Assembly (NCBI GenBank): GCA_018398815.1
Contig: CM031603.1
Span: forward strand, 1-64,000
Direction of reading: 5' to 3'
From: Conus ventricosus
Taxonomy: Eukaryota > Mollusca > Gastropoda > Neogastropoda > Conidae
Length of the DNA: 64,000 bases
Made by a program: the position numbers and the translations under genes. Position 1 is the first letter of the stretch. Every line of letters starts with the position of its first letter. Below, one piece after another: positions 21,001-30,814 of this stretch. Below the pieces are notes generated by a model. The model searched no databases and was not told where the DNA came from. It worked only from the letters and a program-made list of their open reading frames with translations.

Positions 21001-21749
21001 AAAATCAGTGTCCTGGAATTGTTTTGAAATAGTGGTTGAAAATAGATCCCAGTTTGCTTTCTTATAAATGAGATGTTGAGAGACAGAGGCGGTTTCAGTT
21101 AATATGGGCTGTAAAAGAACAGGGAAATGGTCACTTCCGTGCAGATCGTCATGGACAGACCACTCATAGTCCAGGACCAGCGAGGGGTCGCAAACGACAA
21201 ATCTAAACACGAAAGTGAACCTGTGGAAGAGTGGAGGTAAGTTGGAGCTCATCGTTCAGACAACACAAATCAAAGTCAGAAAGGACATCCTCAAGAAGCA
21301 GACCTCTGGGTGACGAACTGACACTACCCCAAAGAGGATTGTGACGTTAAAGTCACCCAACAGCAAAAAAGGTCGAGGAAGTTCTCCTATCAGACTGACA
21401 AGGTCCTGACGACAAACCAGAACAGAAGGAGGTAGATAAAGAGAACAGATTGTGACAGTCTTGTGGAGAGTGACTCTCGCAGCTACAGCCTGAAGGGAGG
21501 TAGACAGAGCGACAGGACTATATAACAGAGTTTGTGTAGGAGAAGGGCAACACCGCCCGACAGTCCCAACGTGGATGGTTGTGCAGGTTTCGAAAGATTA
21601 AAGCCAGAAAAAGTAAAGGTCTTCTGGCTTTGAATTTGAGTTTCTTGAAGAGCCACGACGGAAGGTTTTAGAGACTGACACAGAAGCTGCAGCTCCTCAA
21701 AGTTGGAATTTAGACCACGGATATTCCAATGGATTATTGTATTATCCAT
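18008..21749 (-). pseudogene. LINE ORF2: endonuclease, reverse transcriptase, RNase H (frameshifted)
   Basis: Start MDNTIIHWNIRGLNSN at 21749; stop TAA at 18008-18010. The APE-type endonuclease shows WNIRGL, LQETQ, LLLGDFN (about 21350-21367) and GSDHFPV (about 21118-21138). The RT shows RPIALTSCLCKLMEK (about 20210-20255), motif A DLEKAYDTTW (about 20003-20035) and motif B LGVPQGSILSPALF (about 19826-19867). Motif C near 19760 is damaged: the expected xVDDF box reads SSLL, stop, then DFALY, as if about five bases were lost. The thumb has LRLCLGAFRTTPVYSLY. RNase H has ASVYSAELTAL and VLSDSLSALEAI (about 18660-18770). The C-terminus has a zinc-finger-like WCIPCHAPLTMKHVL...EC. At least five frameshifts, the motif C lesion and a 56-bp insertion at 18214 make this copy inactive. 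Confidence 0.92.
18201..18282 (+). mobile_element. 56-bp LINE 3'-end insertion with perfect 13-bp TSD, inside ORF2
   Basis: The insert 18214-18269 begins GCCCTGATATGGCCCTTTGC and ends with ATTATCTTATCTTA. It is flanked by identical TCTTTAAAAGGTA at 18201-18213 and 18270-18282. Removing the insert and one duplication restores the ORF2 frame encoding THSYLLK then SEEAPW on the minus strand. It is antisense to the host LINE and represents an extremely 5'-truncated copy of the same 3' end (or a tiny SINE sharing it). Confidence 0.93.
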
Positions 21750-21775
21750 GGTGCAGAGGGCGAAAAGGAGAGAGA

Positions 21776-23100
21776 TCAGGTCATCTCCCCCTCAAAATCT
21801 GCCGCTAAAGCTGTAAATTTGTTGCTTAATTTCACTGGACTATCTGCAGACCTGCTGGCAGACTTGCCAACAGGTGAAGTAGGTCTGGGTTTGGGAGACG
21901 GTGGAGGTTTCTTCCTTATCTCCACCATCTCCACACTGGGTTGAACTCCTTGCCCGCATGGGCACTGGACAGAGGAGTTCGAGGTCGGGGTGCTGGTTTT
22001 TTAATCTGCCCAGCAGCAGATGTTGTAGACTGCTGGGCAGTCTGGGGTGGCGGATTTTTGGCCTCCACCAGGGGCACTCACTTTGGGATGAGAGGTGGTG
22101 GACCTGCTTCCACCAGAGCTGACAGTTTTTCCTTGCAATGTCTTCGAAAACGTAAAGTTATCAGTCTGACAGCAGACTGACCGAGTTGGAACTGTTGGAA
22201 CTTTCTTTACGGCCGAAGCATATGAAGAAGCTGTCGGCGACGGACTGCCCACAACCTGCTTGCGGGCTTCAAAAAAGGAGATCTTCTTTTCTGTCTTAAC
22301 CCTTTGTATTGCAGATTCCTGAATCCACAGAGGACAATTCCGTGAAGAGGAGGGATGGTCGCCACCGCAGTTTGCACAATGTGCCGGATCTGTACACGGC
22401 CCATCATGGGTTGCCTTGCAGCAAATACCACACACCTCCTGCCCAGAACAACGGTCTCTGACATGGCCAAACTTCTGGCATCGGAAGCACCTCAACGGGG
22501 ACGGAACGTACAACTGCACCCGGACAATCAGGTAGCCGACTTTGATGACCGGAGGCAGCACAGGGTTGCAGAAGGTCAGAAAGAGGGTGTTGGTGGCCAC
22601 TCTCTCTGCACCTTTCTTGACTGTCACCCTGCGCACCTCCGTCACACCCTGGGACGCCAGTTCCGTTTTTATTTCTGCCTCTGAGACACCCGCTAGATCT
22701 CTGCAGCGAATCACACCTTTGGATGAATTTAACTGTTTATGGGGAGTCACCCTGATCTCCCTATCCACTAGTTTTATTGCTTTCAACAGCTGTTCAGATT
22801 GTTTCTGTGATTGACATTGAACAAGAAACGAACCATTCCTCAACCTTTTTATGGACCTAGGTTCACCTGCTATACCATGAAAGCCCTTTTGGACAGCAAA
22901 AGGGCTCAGAGCTGAAAGGGGTCTTTCCTGCTCTGTCCCTTCCACCACGAGCCAGGAAGCCAGAAACCTGTCCTCTGTCTTACCTCACTGTCAGAATCAC
23001 TGTCTGTTTCAAATTCCCCTGAAATAGGGGAGACTGCCTTCCTCTTCCTTTTGGGGGGGTAGTTTTTTGAAGAAGTCATATTTAATTTATTGTAATTCAT
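21776..23100 (-). pseudogene. LINE ORF1, gag-like protein with three zinc knuckles
   Basis: Start MNYNKLNMTSSKNYPPKRKR at 23100; stop TGA at 21776-21778, 26 bp before ORF2. The N-terminus is basic and then acidic/serine-rich (FETDSDSDSE). Next comes an RNA-recognition-like region with IKRLRNGSFLVQCQS, then three cysteine knuckles at about 22334-22489: CFRCQKFGHVRDRC (CX2CX4HX4C), CGICCKATHDGPC (CX2CX4HX3C) and CANCGGDHPSSSRNC (CX2CX3HX6C). The C-terminus is Ser/Pro/Lys-rich and ends SNKFTALAADFEGEMT. Such ORF1 proteins bind the element RNA and form the RNP. At least two frameshifts (near 22920-22950 and near 21950-22020) break the frame. Confidence 0.9.
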
Positions 23101-23812
23101 CCCTCCTTACCCACCCACCTTGGAGTCCAACTAAGGGGCCAGGGCCAAGAAACCAATGTCTTGACCCCTTCCAGGCTTCGGGAGAGACATACGACAAGCA
23201 GAAGCAACCAACCCTATCCCCCCTGATCATGCTCAACTCCCGGGAACAGAGAGCTGAGCATGCAGGGGTTTACTTGGCCAGCTGGGGAACTGCCCGTCTT
23301 GACCCAACCCCAAGAAGGGGAGCCGATTAGTACACCCGGGCCAAAGTGTACTCCCTGTCTAGGAGAGGTCCGAGCCAAAGTGATGTGTTGAGAGCGCTGG
23401 CCCTCTCAATCACCAGGATCTCATTCCCCTCCGACACAGGTCGCACCGCACGGCAAATGCGGCGGATCTTAAGGAGACCACAGAGAGAAAAGGAGTGTGG
23501 AAAAGAAGACTTGAAGGGGAGACGAAGATAGAAAAGGGCCAAATAAGGGAGGCAGAAAACAAGAAAAGGAGAAAGGCGGGTTACTCTTAGTCAGGATCCT
23601 CACCCTTAGCCTATCTGACATGGGAAGCCCTACCAGGGGCATCAACTCCTTACCACGTTACGCTTAGGCCAAACAGCATCTGCACCTCTCAGGCCTAGAA
23701 GCAGTGTGAAAAAAACAGCCTATCTCCAAGTATTGATGCCCCCGCCAGCAAAGCCTAAGGGATCACTGGACCACGCAAACCCTCTGACCACGACAAGGTC
23801 GCAACCCCGGAG
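23101..23812 (-). promoter_or_regulatory. LINE 5' leader region
   Basis: About 710 bp between the 5' end (23812 on the plus strand) and ORF1. It has no long frame and is G/C-mixed. In intact LINEs this region carries the internal Pol II promoter; I cannot point to specific elements here. The 5' boundary is set where the 41-bp array resumes. Confidence 0.6.
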
Positions 23813-24130
23813 GGGGCTTGACAGGTGGTGTCCTGAGTGTGTCATTGTTGTCAGTAGAGGGCTTGACAGGTGGTGTCCTGTGTCATTGTTGTCAGTAGAG
23901 GGCTTGACAGGTGGTGTCCTGTGTCATTGTTGTCAGTAGAGGGCTTGACAGGTGGTGTCCTGTGTCATTGTTGTCAGTAGAGGGCTTGACAGGTGGTGTC
24001 CTGTGTCATTGTTGTCAGTAGAGGGCTTGACAGGTGGTGTCCTGTGTCATTGTTGTCAGTAGAGGGCTTGACAGGTGGTGTCCTGTGTCATTGTTGTCAG
24101 TAGAGGGCTTGACAGGTGGTGTCCTGTGTC
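23813..24130. repeat. 41-bp minisatellite, right part, about 8 copies
   Basis: Continuation of the array interrupted by the LINE, starting GGGGGCTTGACAGGTGGTGT. The first unit has the CCTGAGTGTGTC variant also seen at about 17400-17460. That matches the units near the right of the left half. Confidence 0.95.
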
Positions 24131-24245
24131 AGTTGGATCAGAACAGGCACCACCGAATACCACCAGTGCAGTGTCTCCTTTGGTGGGTTGCCTCTTCATA
24201 GCTTGACATTGACTGCATCCTGTAGACTGCCAGTGCCGGGCTTGT
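24131..24245 (+). mobile_element. SINE-like dispersed repeat, continuation after the array (locus 1)
   Basis: The sequence running from CAGAACAGGCACCACCGAAT to CTTGACATTGACTGCATCC aligns by order and words with the noisy second copy at about 39560-39690 (GGCACAAATGAAAACC, CTTGACATTGACCGCCC). So the dispersed element flanks both sides of the 41-bp array. Confidence 0.6.
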
Positions 24246-24745
24246 GGCAAGCCTGGCTGTGGCTGTGGATGGGGGGTGGTTGGAATGTGTCACGCTGTGG
24301 CTGTGGATGGGGGAGTTGGAATGTGTCAGGCTGTGGCTGCGGATGGGGGGGGGGGGGTCGGAATGTGTCGGGCTGTGGCTGTGGATGGGGGGTCGGAATG
24401 TGTCAGGCTGTGGCTGTGGATGGGGGGTTGGAATGTGTCAGGCTGTGGCTGTGGATGGGGGGGGGGGGGGGGGGGGTCAGAATGTGCCGGGCTGTGGCTG
24501 TGGATGGGGGGGTCTGAATGTGTCAGGCTGTGGCTGTGGATGGGGGGTCGGAATGTGTCAGGCTGTGGGCTGTGGATGGAGGGGTTGGAATTTGCCGGGC
24601 TGTGGCTGTGGATGGGGGGGGGGGGGGGGGGGGGGGGGGGTCGGAATGTGCTAGGCCTGTGGCTGTGGATGGAGGGGGGGGGGGGGGATCGGAATGTGCC
24701 GGGCTGTGGCTGTGGATGGGGGGGGGGGGGGGGTCGGAATGTGCA
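24245..24745. repeat. G-rich ~36-bp minisatellite, about 14 copies
   Basis: Units are GGCTGTGGCTGTGGATGGGG, a G run of 3 to about 30, then TCGGAATGTGTCA or TGCCG. G runs near 24457-24477, 24617-24640, 24672-24687 and 24718-24733 are the longest. A likely single ancestral unit is at about 39710-39760 in the second copy of the surrounding dispersed repeat. Confidence 0.93.
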
Positions 24746-24920
24746 GCATGGGTGACACTAAAGATGGGACAGCAAAAAAAAACAAACCCAAAAACAAACC
24801 GCCTACAAGCGCAGTGAAAGAATGGAGAATGAGGCAGCCATTGCTTGCACAGGTGTTTGTGCAGTGCACTTGCTGTTATGGCACTGTCAGTTCATGACCT
24901 TGTTTCACCTGGGTCGGCAC
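24746..24920 (+). mobile_element. SINE-like dispersed repeat, 3' part with A-rich tract (locus 1)
   Basis: The tract GACAGCAAAAAAAAACAAAC matches the poly(A)-bearing part of the second copy (GAGACAAAATGCCC then an A run at about 39795-39823). GTTTCACCTGGGTCGGCA resembles GTTCACCTGGATCGCTGGCA there. Homology is visible but weak. Confidence 0.5.
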
Positions 24921-25035
24921 AGGCACAAGTATGCGACTGGTGAGTTGATTTTAACGTGGGTGACAGCCCTGATGTGGCCCTCTGCGGTCGGCTGGGCTAT
25001 AAGCAACATTATCTTATCTTAGGCACAAGTATGCG
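24921..25035 (+). mobile_element. 85-bp LINE 3'-end insertion with perfect 15-bp TSD
   Basis: AGGCACAAGTATGCG occurs at 24921-24935 and again at 25021-25035. Between them (24936-25020) is ACTGGTGAGTTGATTTTAAC, then the LINE terminal block with ATAAGCAACATTATCTTATC. The insert lacks the T tract of the full-length element and starts just after it. That makes it a second, independent, extremely truncated copy. Confidence 0.93.
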
Positions 25036-25094
25036 GCAGGCCAGTGCCATCTATATGAGAAAACTCTCGCACTGAAACACTGGTAAACTGTGGT

Positions 25095-25645
25095 CTTTGT
25101 GAGAGGTGAGGGCCACACCCAGTCAGCCACTCTACCTGCAATCTTCTCAGGGTGCTGGGTGTGAGAGGTGAGGGCCACACCCAGTCAGCCACTCTACCTG
25201 CAAACTTCTGAGGGTGCTGGCTGTACAGGTGTGAGAGGTAAGGGCCACACCCAGTCAGCCACTCTACCTGCAATCTTCTGAGGGTGCTGGGTGTGAGAGG
25301 TGAGGGCCACACCAGTCAGCCACTCTACCTGCAATCTTCTGAGGGTGCTGGGTGTACAGGTGTGAGAGGTGAGGGCCACACCCAGTCAGCCACTCTACCT
25401 GCAATCTTCTCAGGGTGCTGGGTGTACAGGTGTGAGAGGTGAGGGCCACACCCCGTCAGCCACTCTACCTGCAATCTTCTGAGGGTGCTGGGTGTACAGG
25501 TGTGAGAGGTGAGGGCCACACCCAGTCAGCCAGTCGACCTGCAATCTTCTGAGGGTGCTGGGTGTACAGGTGTGAGAGGTGTGGGCCACACCCAGTCAGC
25601 CACTCTACCTGCAATCTTCTCAGGGTGCTGGGTGTACAGGTGTGC
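25095..25645. repeat. 70-bp minisatellite, about 8 copies
   Basis: Units contain GTGTGAGAGGTGAGGGCCAC, ACCCAGTCAGCCACTCTACC, TGCAATCTTCTGAGGGTGCT and GGGTGTACAG. The period between successive TGTGAGAGGT positions (25361, 25431) is 70. Two left units lack GTGTACAGG and are ~61 bp. Confidence 0.95.
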
Positions 25646-25789
25646 AGATGGTGAGATGTGAGAACAGAGGATGGGTAGGGTGGGGGGGGGGGGAGGGGGA
25701 GAGGAGGGAGGATGTGGAAACTGTGGAGGAAAAAGACCAGAGAGGGGAGTACATCACATCACACCAAAGCCTGACCTGGGGTTGTTAAA
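25646..25789. other. Unique spacer with G run
   Basis: Purine-rich unique sequence including a G run near 25682-25692. No gene signal. Confidence 0.5.
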
Positions 25790-28194
25790 GCACTTGCACA
25801 GCCACTGTGTACTGTGTACTGCTACAGTACACAATACACTTTACAGAATGATCACAAAACAACAGTAGAAAAATGAAGCCACATTTCACGGCACTCTGTA
25901 CTGCTACAGTACACAATACACTCTACAGAATGATCACAAAACAACAGTAGAAAAATGAAGCCACATTTCACGGCCACTCTGTACTGCCACAGTACACAAT
26001 ACACTCTACAGAATGATCACAAAACAACAGTAGAAAAATGAAGCCACATTTCACGGCCACTCTGTACTGCTACAGTACACAATACACTCTACAGAATGAT
26101 CACAAAACAACAGTAGAAAAATGAAGCACATTTCACGGCCACTCTGTACTGCTACAGTACACAATACACTCTACAGAATGATCACAAAACAACAGTAGAA
26201 AAATGAAGCCACATTTCACGGCCACTCTGTACTGCTACAGTACACAATACACTCTACAGAATGATCACAAAACAACAGTAGAAAAATGAAGCCACATTTC
26301 ACGGCCACTCTGTACTGCTACAGTACACAATACACTCACAGAATGATCACAAAACAACAGTAGAAAAATGAAGCCACATTTCACGGCCACTCTGTACTGC
26401 TACAGTACACAATACACTCTACAGAATGATCACAAACAACAGTAGAAAAATGAAGCCACATTTCACGGCCACTCTGTACTGCTACAGTACACAATACACT
26501 CTACAGAATGATCACAAACAACAGTAGAAATATGAAGCCACATTTCACGGCCACTCTGTACTGCTACAGTACACAATACACTCTACAGAATGATCACAAA
26601 AACAGTAGAAAATGAAGCCACATTTCACGGCCACTCTGTACTGCTACAGTACACAATACACTCTACAGAATGATCACAAACAACAGTAGAAAAATGAAGC
26701 CACATTTCACGGCCACTCTGTACTGCTACAGTACACAATACACTCTACAGAATGATCAAAAAACAACAGTAGAAAAATGAAGCCACATTTCACGGCCACT
26801 CTGTACTGCTACAGTACACAATACACTCTACAGAATGATCACAAAACAACAGTAGAAAAATGAAGCCACATTTCACGGCCAATCTGTACTGCTACAGTAC
26901 ACAATACACTCTACAGAATGATCACAAAACAACAGTAGAAAAATGAAGCCACATTTCACGGCCACTCTGTACTGCTACAGTACACAATACACTCTACAGA
27001 ATGATCACAAACAACAGTAGAAAAATGAAGCCACATTTCACGGCCACTCTGTACTGCTACAGTACACAATACACTCTACAGAATGATCACAAAACAACAG
27101 TAGAAAAATGAAGCCACATTTCACGGCACTCTGTACTGCTACAATACACAATACACTCTACAGAATGATCACAAAACAACAGTAGAAAATGAAGCCACAT
27201 TTCACGGCCACTCTGTACTGCTAGAGTACACATACACTCTACAGAATGATCACAAAACAACAGTAGAAAAATGAAGCCACATTTCACAGCCACTCTGTAC
27301 TGCTACAGTACACAATACACTCTACAGAATGATCACAAAACAACAGTAGAAAAATGAAGCCACATTTCACGGCCACTCTGTACTGCTACAGTACACAATA
27401 CACTCTACAGAATAATCACAAAACAACAGTAGAAAAATGAAGCCACATTTCACGGCCACTCTGTACTGCTACAGTACACAATACACTCTACAGAATGATC
27501 ACAAACAACAGCAGAAAAATGAAGCCACATTTCACGGCCACTCTGTACTGCTACAGTACACAATACACTCTACAGAATGATCACAAAACAACAGTAGAAA
27601 AATGAAGCCACATTTCACGGCCACTCTGTACTGCTACAGTACACAATATACTCTACAGAATGATCACAAAACAACGGTTAGAAAAATGAAGCCACATTTC
27701 ACGGCCACTCTGTACTGCTACAGTACACAATACACTCTACAGAATGATCACAAACAACAGTAGAAAAATGAAGCCACATTTCACGGCCACTCTGTACTGC
27801 TACAGTACACAATACACTCTACAGAATGATCACAAAACAACAGTAGAAAAATGAAGCACATTTCACGGCCACTCTGTACTGCTACAGTACACAATACACT
27901 TTACAGAATGATCACAAAACAACAGTAGAAAAATGAAGCCACATTTCACGGCCACTCTGTACTGCTACAGTACACAATACACTTTACAGAATGATCACAA
28001 AACAACAGTAGAAAAATGAAGCCACATTTCACAGCCACTCTGTACTGCTACAGTACACATACACTTTACAGAATGATCACAAAACAACAGTAGAAAAATG
28101 AAGCCACATTTCACAGCCACTCTGTACTGCTACAGTACACAATACACTTTACAGAATGATCACAAAACAACAGTAGAAAAATGAAGCCACATTT
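25790..28194. repeat. 83-bp satellite-like array, about 29 copies, each with a perfect hairpin
   Basis: Units read GCCACTCTGTACTGCTACAG, TACACAATACACTCTACAGA, ATGATCACAAAACAACAGTA, GAAAAATGAAGCCACATTTC, ACG. Each contains TGTACTGCTACAGTACA, a 7-bp perfect stem with a 3-nt loop. Copies are very homogeneous. Differences are mainly single-base indels, ACTTTAC versus ACTCTAC, and AAAACAACAG versus AAACAACAG. Homogeneity suggests recent amplification. Confidence 0.97.
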
Positions 28195-29704
28195 CATGAG
28201 GAGACAGGTTCAGCCACATGTGCGCAGAGATGTGTCACAGGCACAGTAAACGGAACAGAGGTATCACACTGGCCTGAAGTACTGGACAGACAGAGATGTG
28301 TCACAGGTACAGTAGACAGAGATGTGTCACAGGCACAGCAGAGAGAGATGTGTCACAGGCACAGTAGACAGAGATGTGTCACAGGCACAGTAAACGGAAC
28401 AGAGGTATCACACTGGTATGAAGTACTGGACAGACAGAGATGTGTCACAGGTACAGTAGACAGAGATGTGTCACAGGTACAGTAGACAGAGATGTGTCAC
28501 AGGCACATTAGACAGAGATGTGTCACAGGCACAGTAAACGGAACAGAGGTATCACACTGGCCTGAAGTACTGGACAGACAGAGATGTGTCACAGGTACAG
28601 TAGACAGAGATGTGTCAACAGGCACAGTAGACAGAGATGTGTCACAGGAACAGTAGACAGAGATGTGTCACAGGCACAGTAAACGGAAACAGAGGTATCA
28701 CACTGGTATGAAGTACTGGACAGACAGAGATGTGTCACAGGTACAGTAGACAGAGATGTGTCACAGGTACAGTAGACAGAGATGTGTCACAGGCACAGTA
28801 GACAGAGATGTGTCACAGGCACAGTAAACGGAACAGAGGTATCACACTGGTATGAAGTACTGGACAGACAGAGATGTGTCACAGGTACAGTAGACAGAGA
28901 TGTGTCACAGGTACAGTAGACAGAGACGTGTCACAGGTACAGTAGACAGAGATGTGTCACAGGTACAGTAGAGAGATGTGTCACAGGCACAGTAACGGAA
29001 CAGAGGTATCACACTGGCCTGAAGTACTGGACAGACAGAGATGTGTCACAGGTACAGTAGACAGAGATGTGTCACAGGTACAGTAGACAGAGATGTGTCA
29101 CAGGCACAGTAAACGGAACAGAGGTATCACACTGGCTGAAGTACTGGACAGACAGAGATGTGTCATAGGTACAGTAGACAGAGATGTGTCACAGGTACAG
29201 TAGACAGAGATGTGTCACAGGCACAGTAAACGGAACAGAGGTATCACACTGGCCTGAAGTACTGGACAGACAGAGATGTGTCACAGGTACAGTAGACAGA
29301 GATGTGTCACAGGTACAGTAGACAGAGATGTGTCACAGGTACAGTAGACAGAGATGTGTCACAGGCACAATAAACGGAACAGAGGTATCACACAGGCCTG
29401 AAGTACTGGACAGACAGAGATGTGTCACAGGTACAGTAGACAGAGATGTGTCACAGGTACAGTAGACAGAGATGTGTCACAGGAACAGTAGACAGAGATG
29501 TGTCACAGGCACAGTAAATGGAACAGAGGTATCACACTGGTATGAAGTACTGGACAGAGAGAGATGTGTCACAGGTACAGTAGACAGAGATGTGTCACAG
29601 GTACAGTAGACAGAGATGTGTCACAGGTACAGTAGACAGAGATGTGTCACAGGCACAGTAAATGGAACAGAGGTATCACACTGGTATGAAGTACTGGACA
29701 GACA
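28195..29704. repeat. Higher-order repeat, ~144-bp period built from 26-bp subunits
   Basis: The 26-bp subunit CAGAGATGTGTCACAGGTAC-AGTAGA is repeated two to five times and then followed by a distinct block (AAACGGAACAGAGGTATCAC, TGGCCTGAAGTACTGGACAGA). GGAACAGAGG starts at about 28252, 28396, 28540, 28685, 28830, 28997, 29115, 29232, 29376, 29520 and 29664. Spacings are mostly 144-145, with 167, 118 and 117 reflecting gain or loss of one subunit. Confidence 0.95.
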
Positions 29705-30385
29705 GAGATGATGACAACAGCATGAGGTGGTGCAGAGAGAGATGACGACAACAGCATGAGGTGGTGCAGAGAGAGATGACGACAACAGCATGAGGTGGTG
29801 CAGACAGAGATGATGACAACAGCATTAGGTGGTGCAGACAGAGATGACGACAACAGCATGAGGTGGTGCAGAGAGAGATGACGACAACAGCATGAGGTGG
29901 TGCAGACAGAGATGACGACAACAGCATGAGGTGGTGCAGACAGAGATGACGACAACAGCATGAGGTGGTGCAGACAGAGATGACGACAACAGCATGAGGT
30001 GGTGCAGAGAGAGATGACGACAACAGCATTAGGTGGTGCAGACAGAGATGACGACAACAGCATGAGGTGGTGCAGACAGAGATGACGACAACAGCATTAG
30101 GTGGTGCAGACAGAGATGATGACAACAGCATGAGGTGGTGCAGAGAGAGATGACGACAACAGCATGAGGTGGTGCAGACAGAGATGACGACAACAGCATG
30201 AGGTGGTTGCAGACAGAGATGACGACAACAGCATGAGGTGGTGCAGACAGAGATGACGACAACAGCATGAGGTGGTGCAGACAGAGATGACGACAACAGC
30301 ATTAGGTGGTGCAGACAGAGATGATGACAACAGCATGAGGTGGTGCAGACAGAGATGACGACAACACCATGAGGTGGTGCCCTGT
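29705..30385. repeat. 30-bp minisatellite, about 22 copies
   Basis: Units read CAGAGATGACGACAACAGCA then TGAGGTGGTG, with GATGATG and CATTAGG variants. The 10-codon period keeps minus-strand frames open for up to 245 codons. The translation is only the repeat (CCCRHLCLHH type), so no gene is called. Confidence 0.96.
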
Positions 30386-30579
30386 TTGCACATCTGCGAC
30401 AACCTACACACACGAAAAACGATGGACTGTTAGTCAGTTACCCACCCCCTCCATATCCCCTCCTGCTCCCAAAAGGGAAGAAAATGTTGATGTCCTCTTA
30501 GTATTCTCAACTATCCATACAAATATGCACAACATACACACAAACACAAAGACACACCACCACACAACATGCTCAACTA

Positions 30580-30582
<3 letters not shown>
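30386..30582. other. Unique spacer
   Basis: Unique sequence grading into CA-rich DNA. Nothing recognised. Confidence 0.5.

Positions 30583-30647
<65 letters not shown>
30583..30647. repeat. (AC)n microsatellite
   Basis: About 31 AC dinucleotides without interruption. Confidence 0.97.
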
Positions 30648-30650
<3 letters not shown>

Positions 30651-30814
30651 TGTGATATAGCCATAGCCTTCATAAGGAAATCAAACATGCCCCTGGAATC
30701 CACATATGAAAGTAACTTACGTTTCTTGATAATACAGCAGCAACAAGCTCTTCTCTCCTGCAACAAAGCACAACACGCTGAAAACATCTCAACATCACGT
30801 CTTATCAAGAACAC

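Larger units (their letters stand above)
17780..23812 (-). mobile_element. Near full-length LINE (I/Nimb/Jockey-like), nested in the 41-bp array
   Basis: A ~6.03-kb non-LTR retrotransposon in minus orientation. From 5' to 3' it has a ~710-bp leader (23812-23101), gag-like ORF1, a 26-bp spacer, ORF2 (APE endonuclease, RT, RNase H, terminal zinc-finger-like motif), and a 3' UTR with an internal T tract. The 3' end reads GGTCGGCTGGGCTATAAGC followed by a short ATTATCTTATCTTATC tail. The left flank ends AGAGGGCTTGACAGGT. The right flank resumes GGGGGCTTGACAGGT. This fits a 13-15-bp target-site duplication, although the sequence also recurs in the array. RNase H plus a CCHC gag and a microsatellite-like tail instead of poly(A) suggest the I superfamily. 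Exact clade is not decided. Confidence 0.93.

Noticed and set aside
17780..23812. LINE ORF2 product as a host protein or a virus
   Set aside because: APE endonuclease, RT, RNase H order, gag-like ORF1 and TSD-like flanks define a non-LTR retrotransposon; no envelope or LTR is present.
24116..24817. Gly/Trp/Cys-rich ORFs of 99-159 codons
   Set aside because: They follow the G-rich 36-bp array in all plus frames and depend on unreliable G-run lengths.
25790..28194. CRISPR-like regular repeats
   Set aside because: Units are contiguous without unique spacers, and the host is clearly eukaryotic; the same applies to all other arrays.
29647..30413. 245-codon minus-strand Cys/His-rich ORF resembling a zinc-binding repeat protein
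   Set aside because: Product of the 30-bp tandem unit (10 codons). CCCRHLCLHH spacing is not a known finger and flanks are noncoding.
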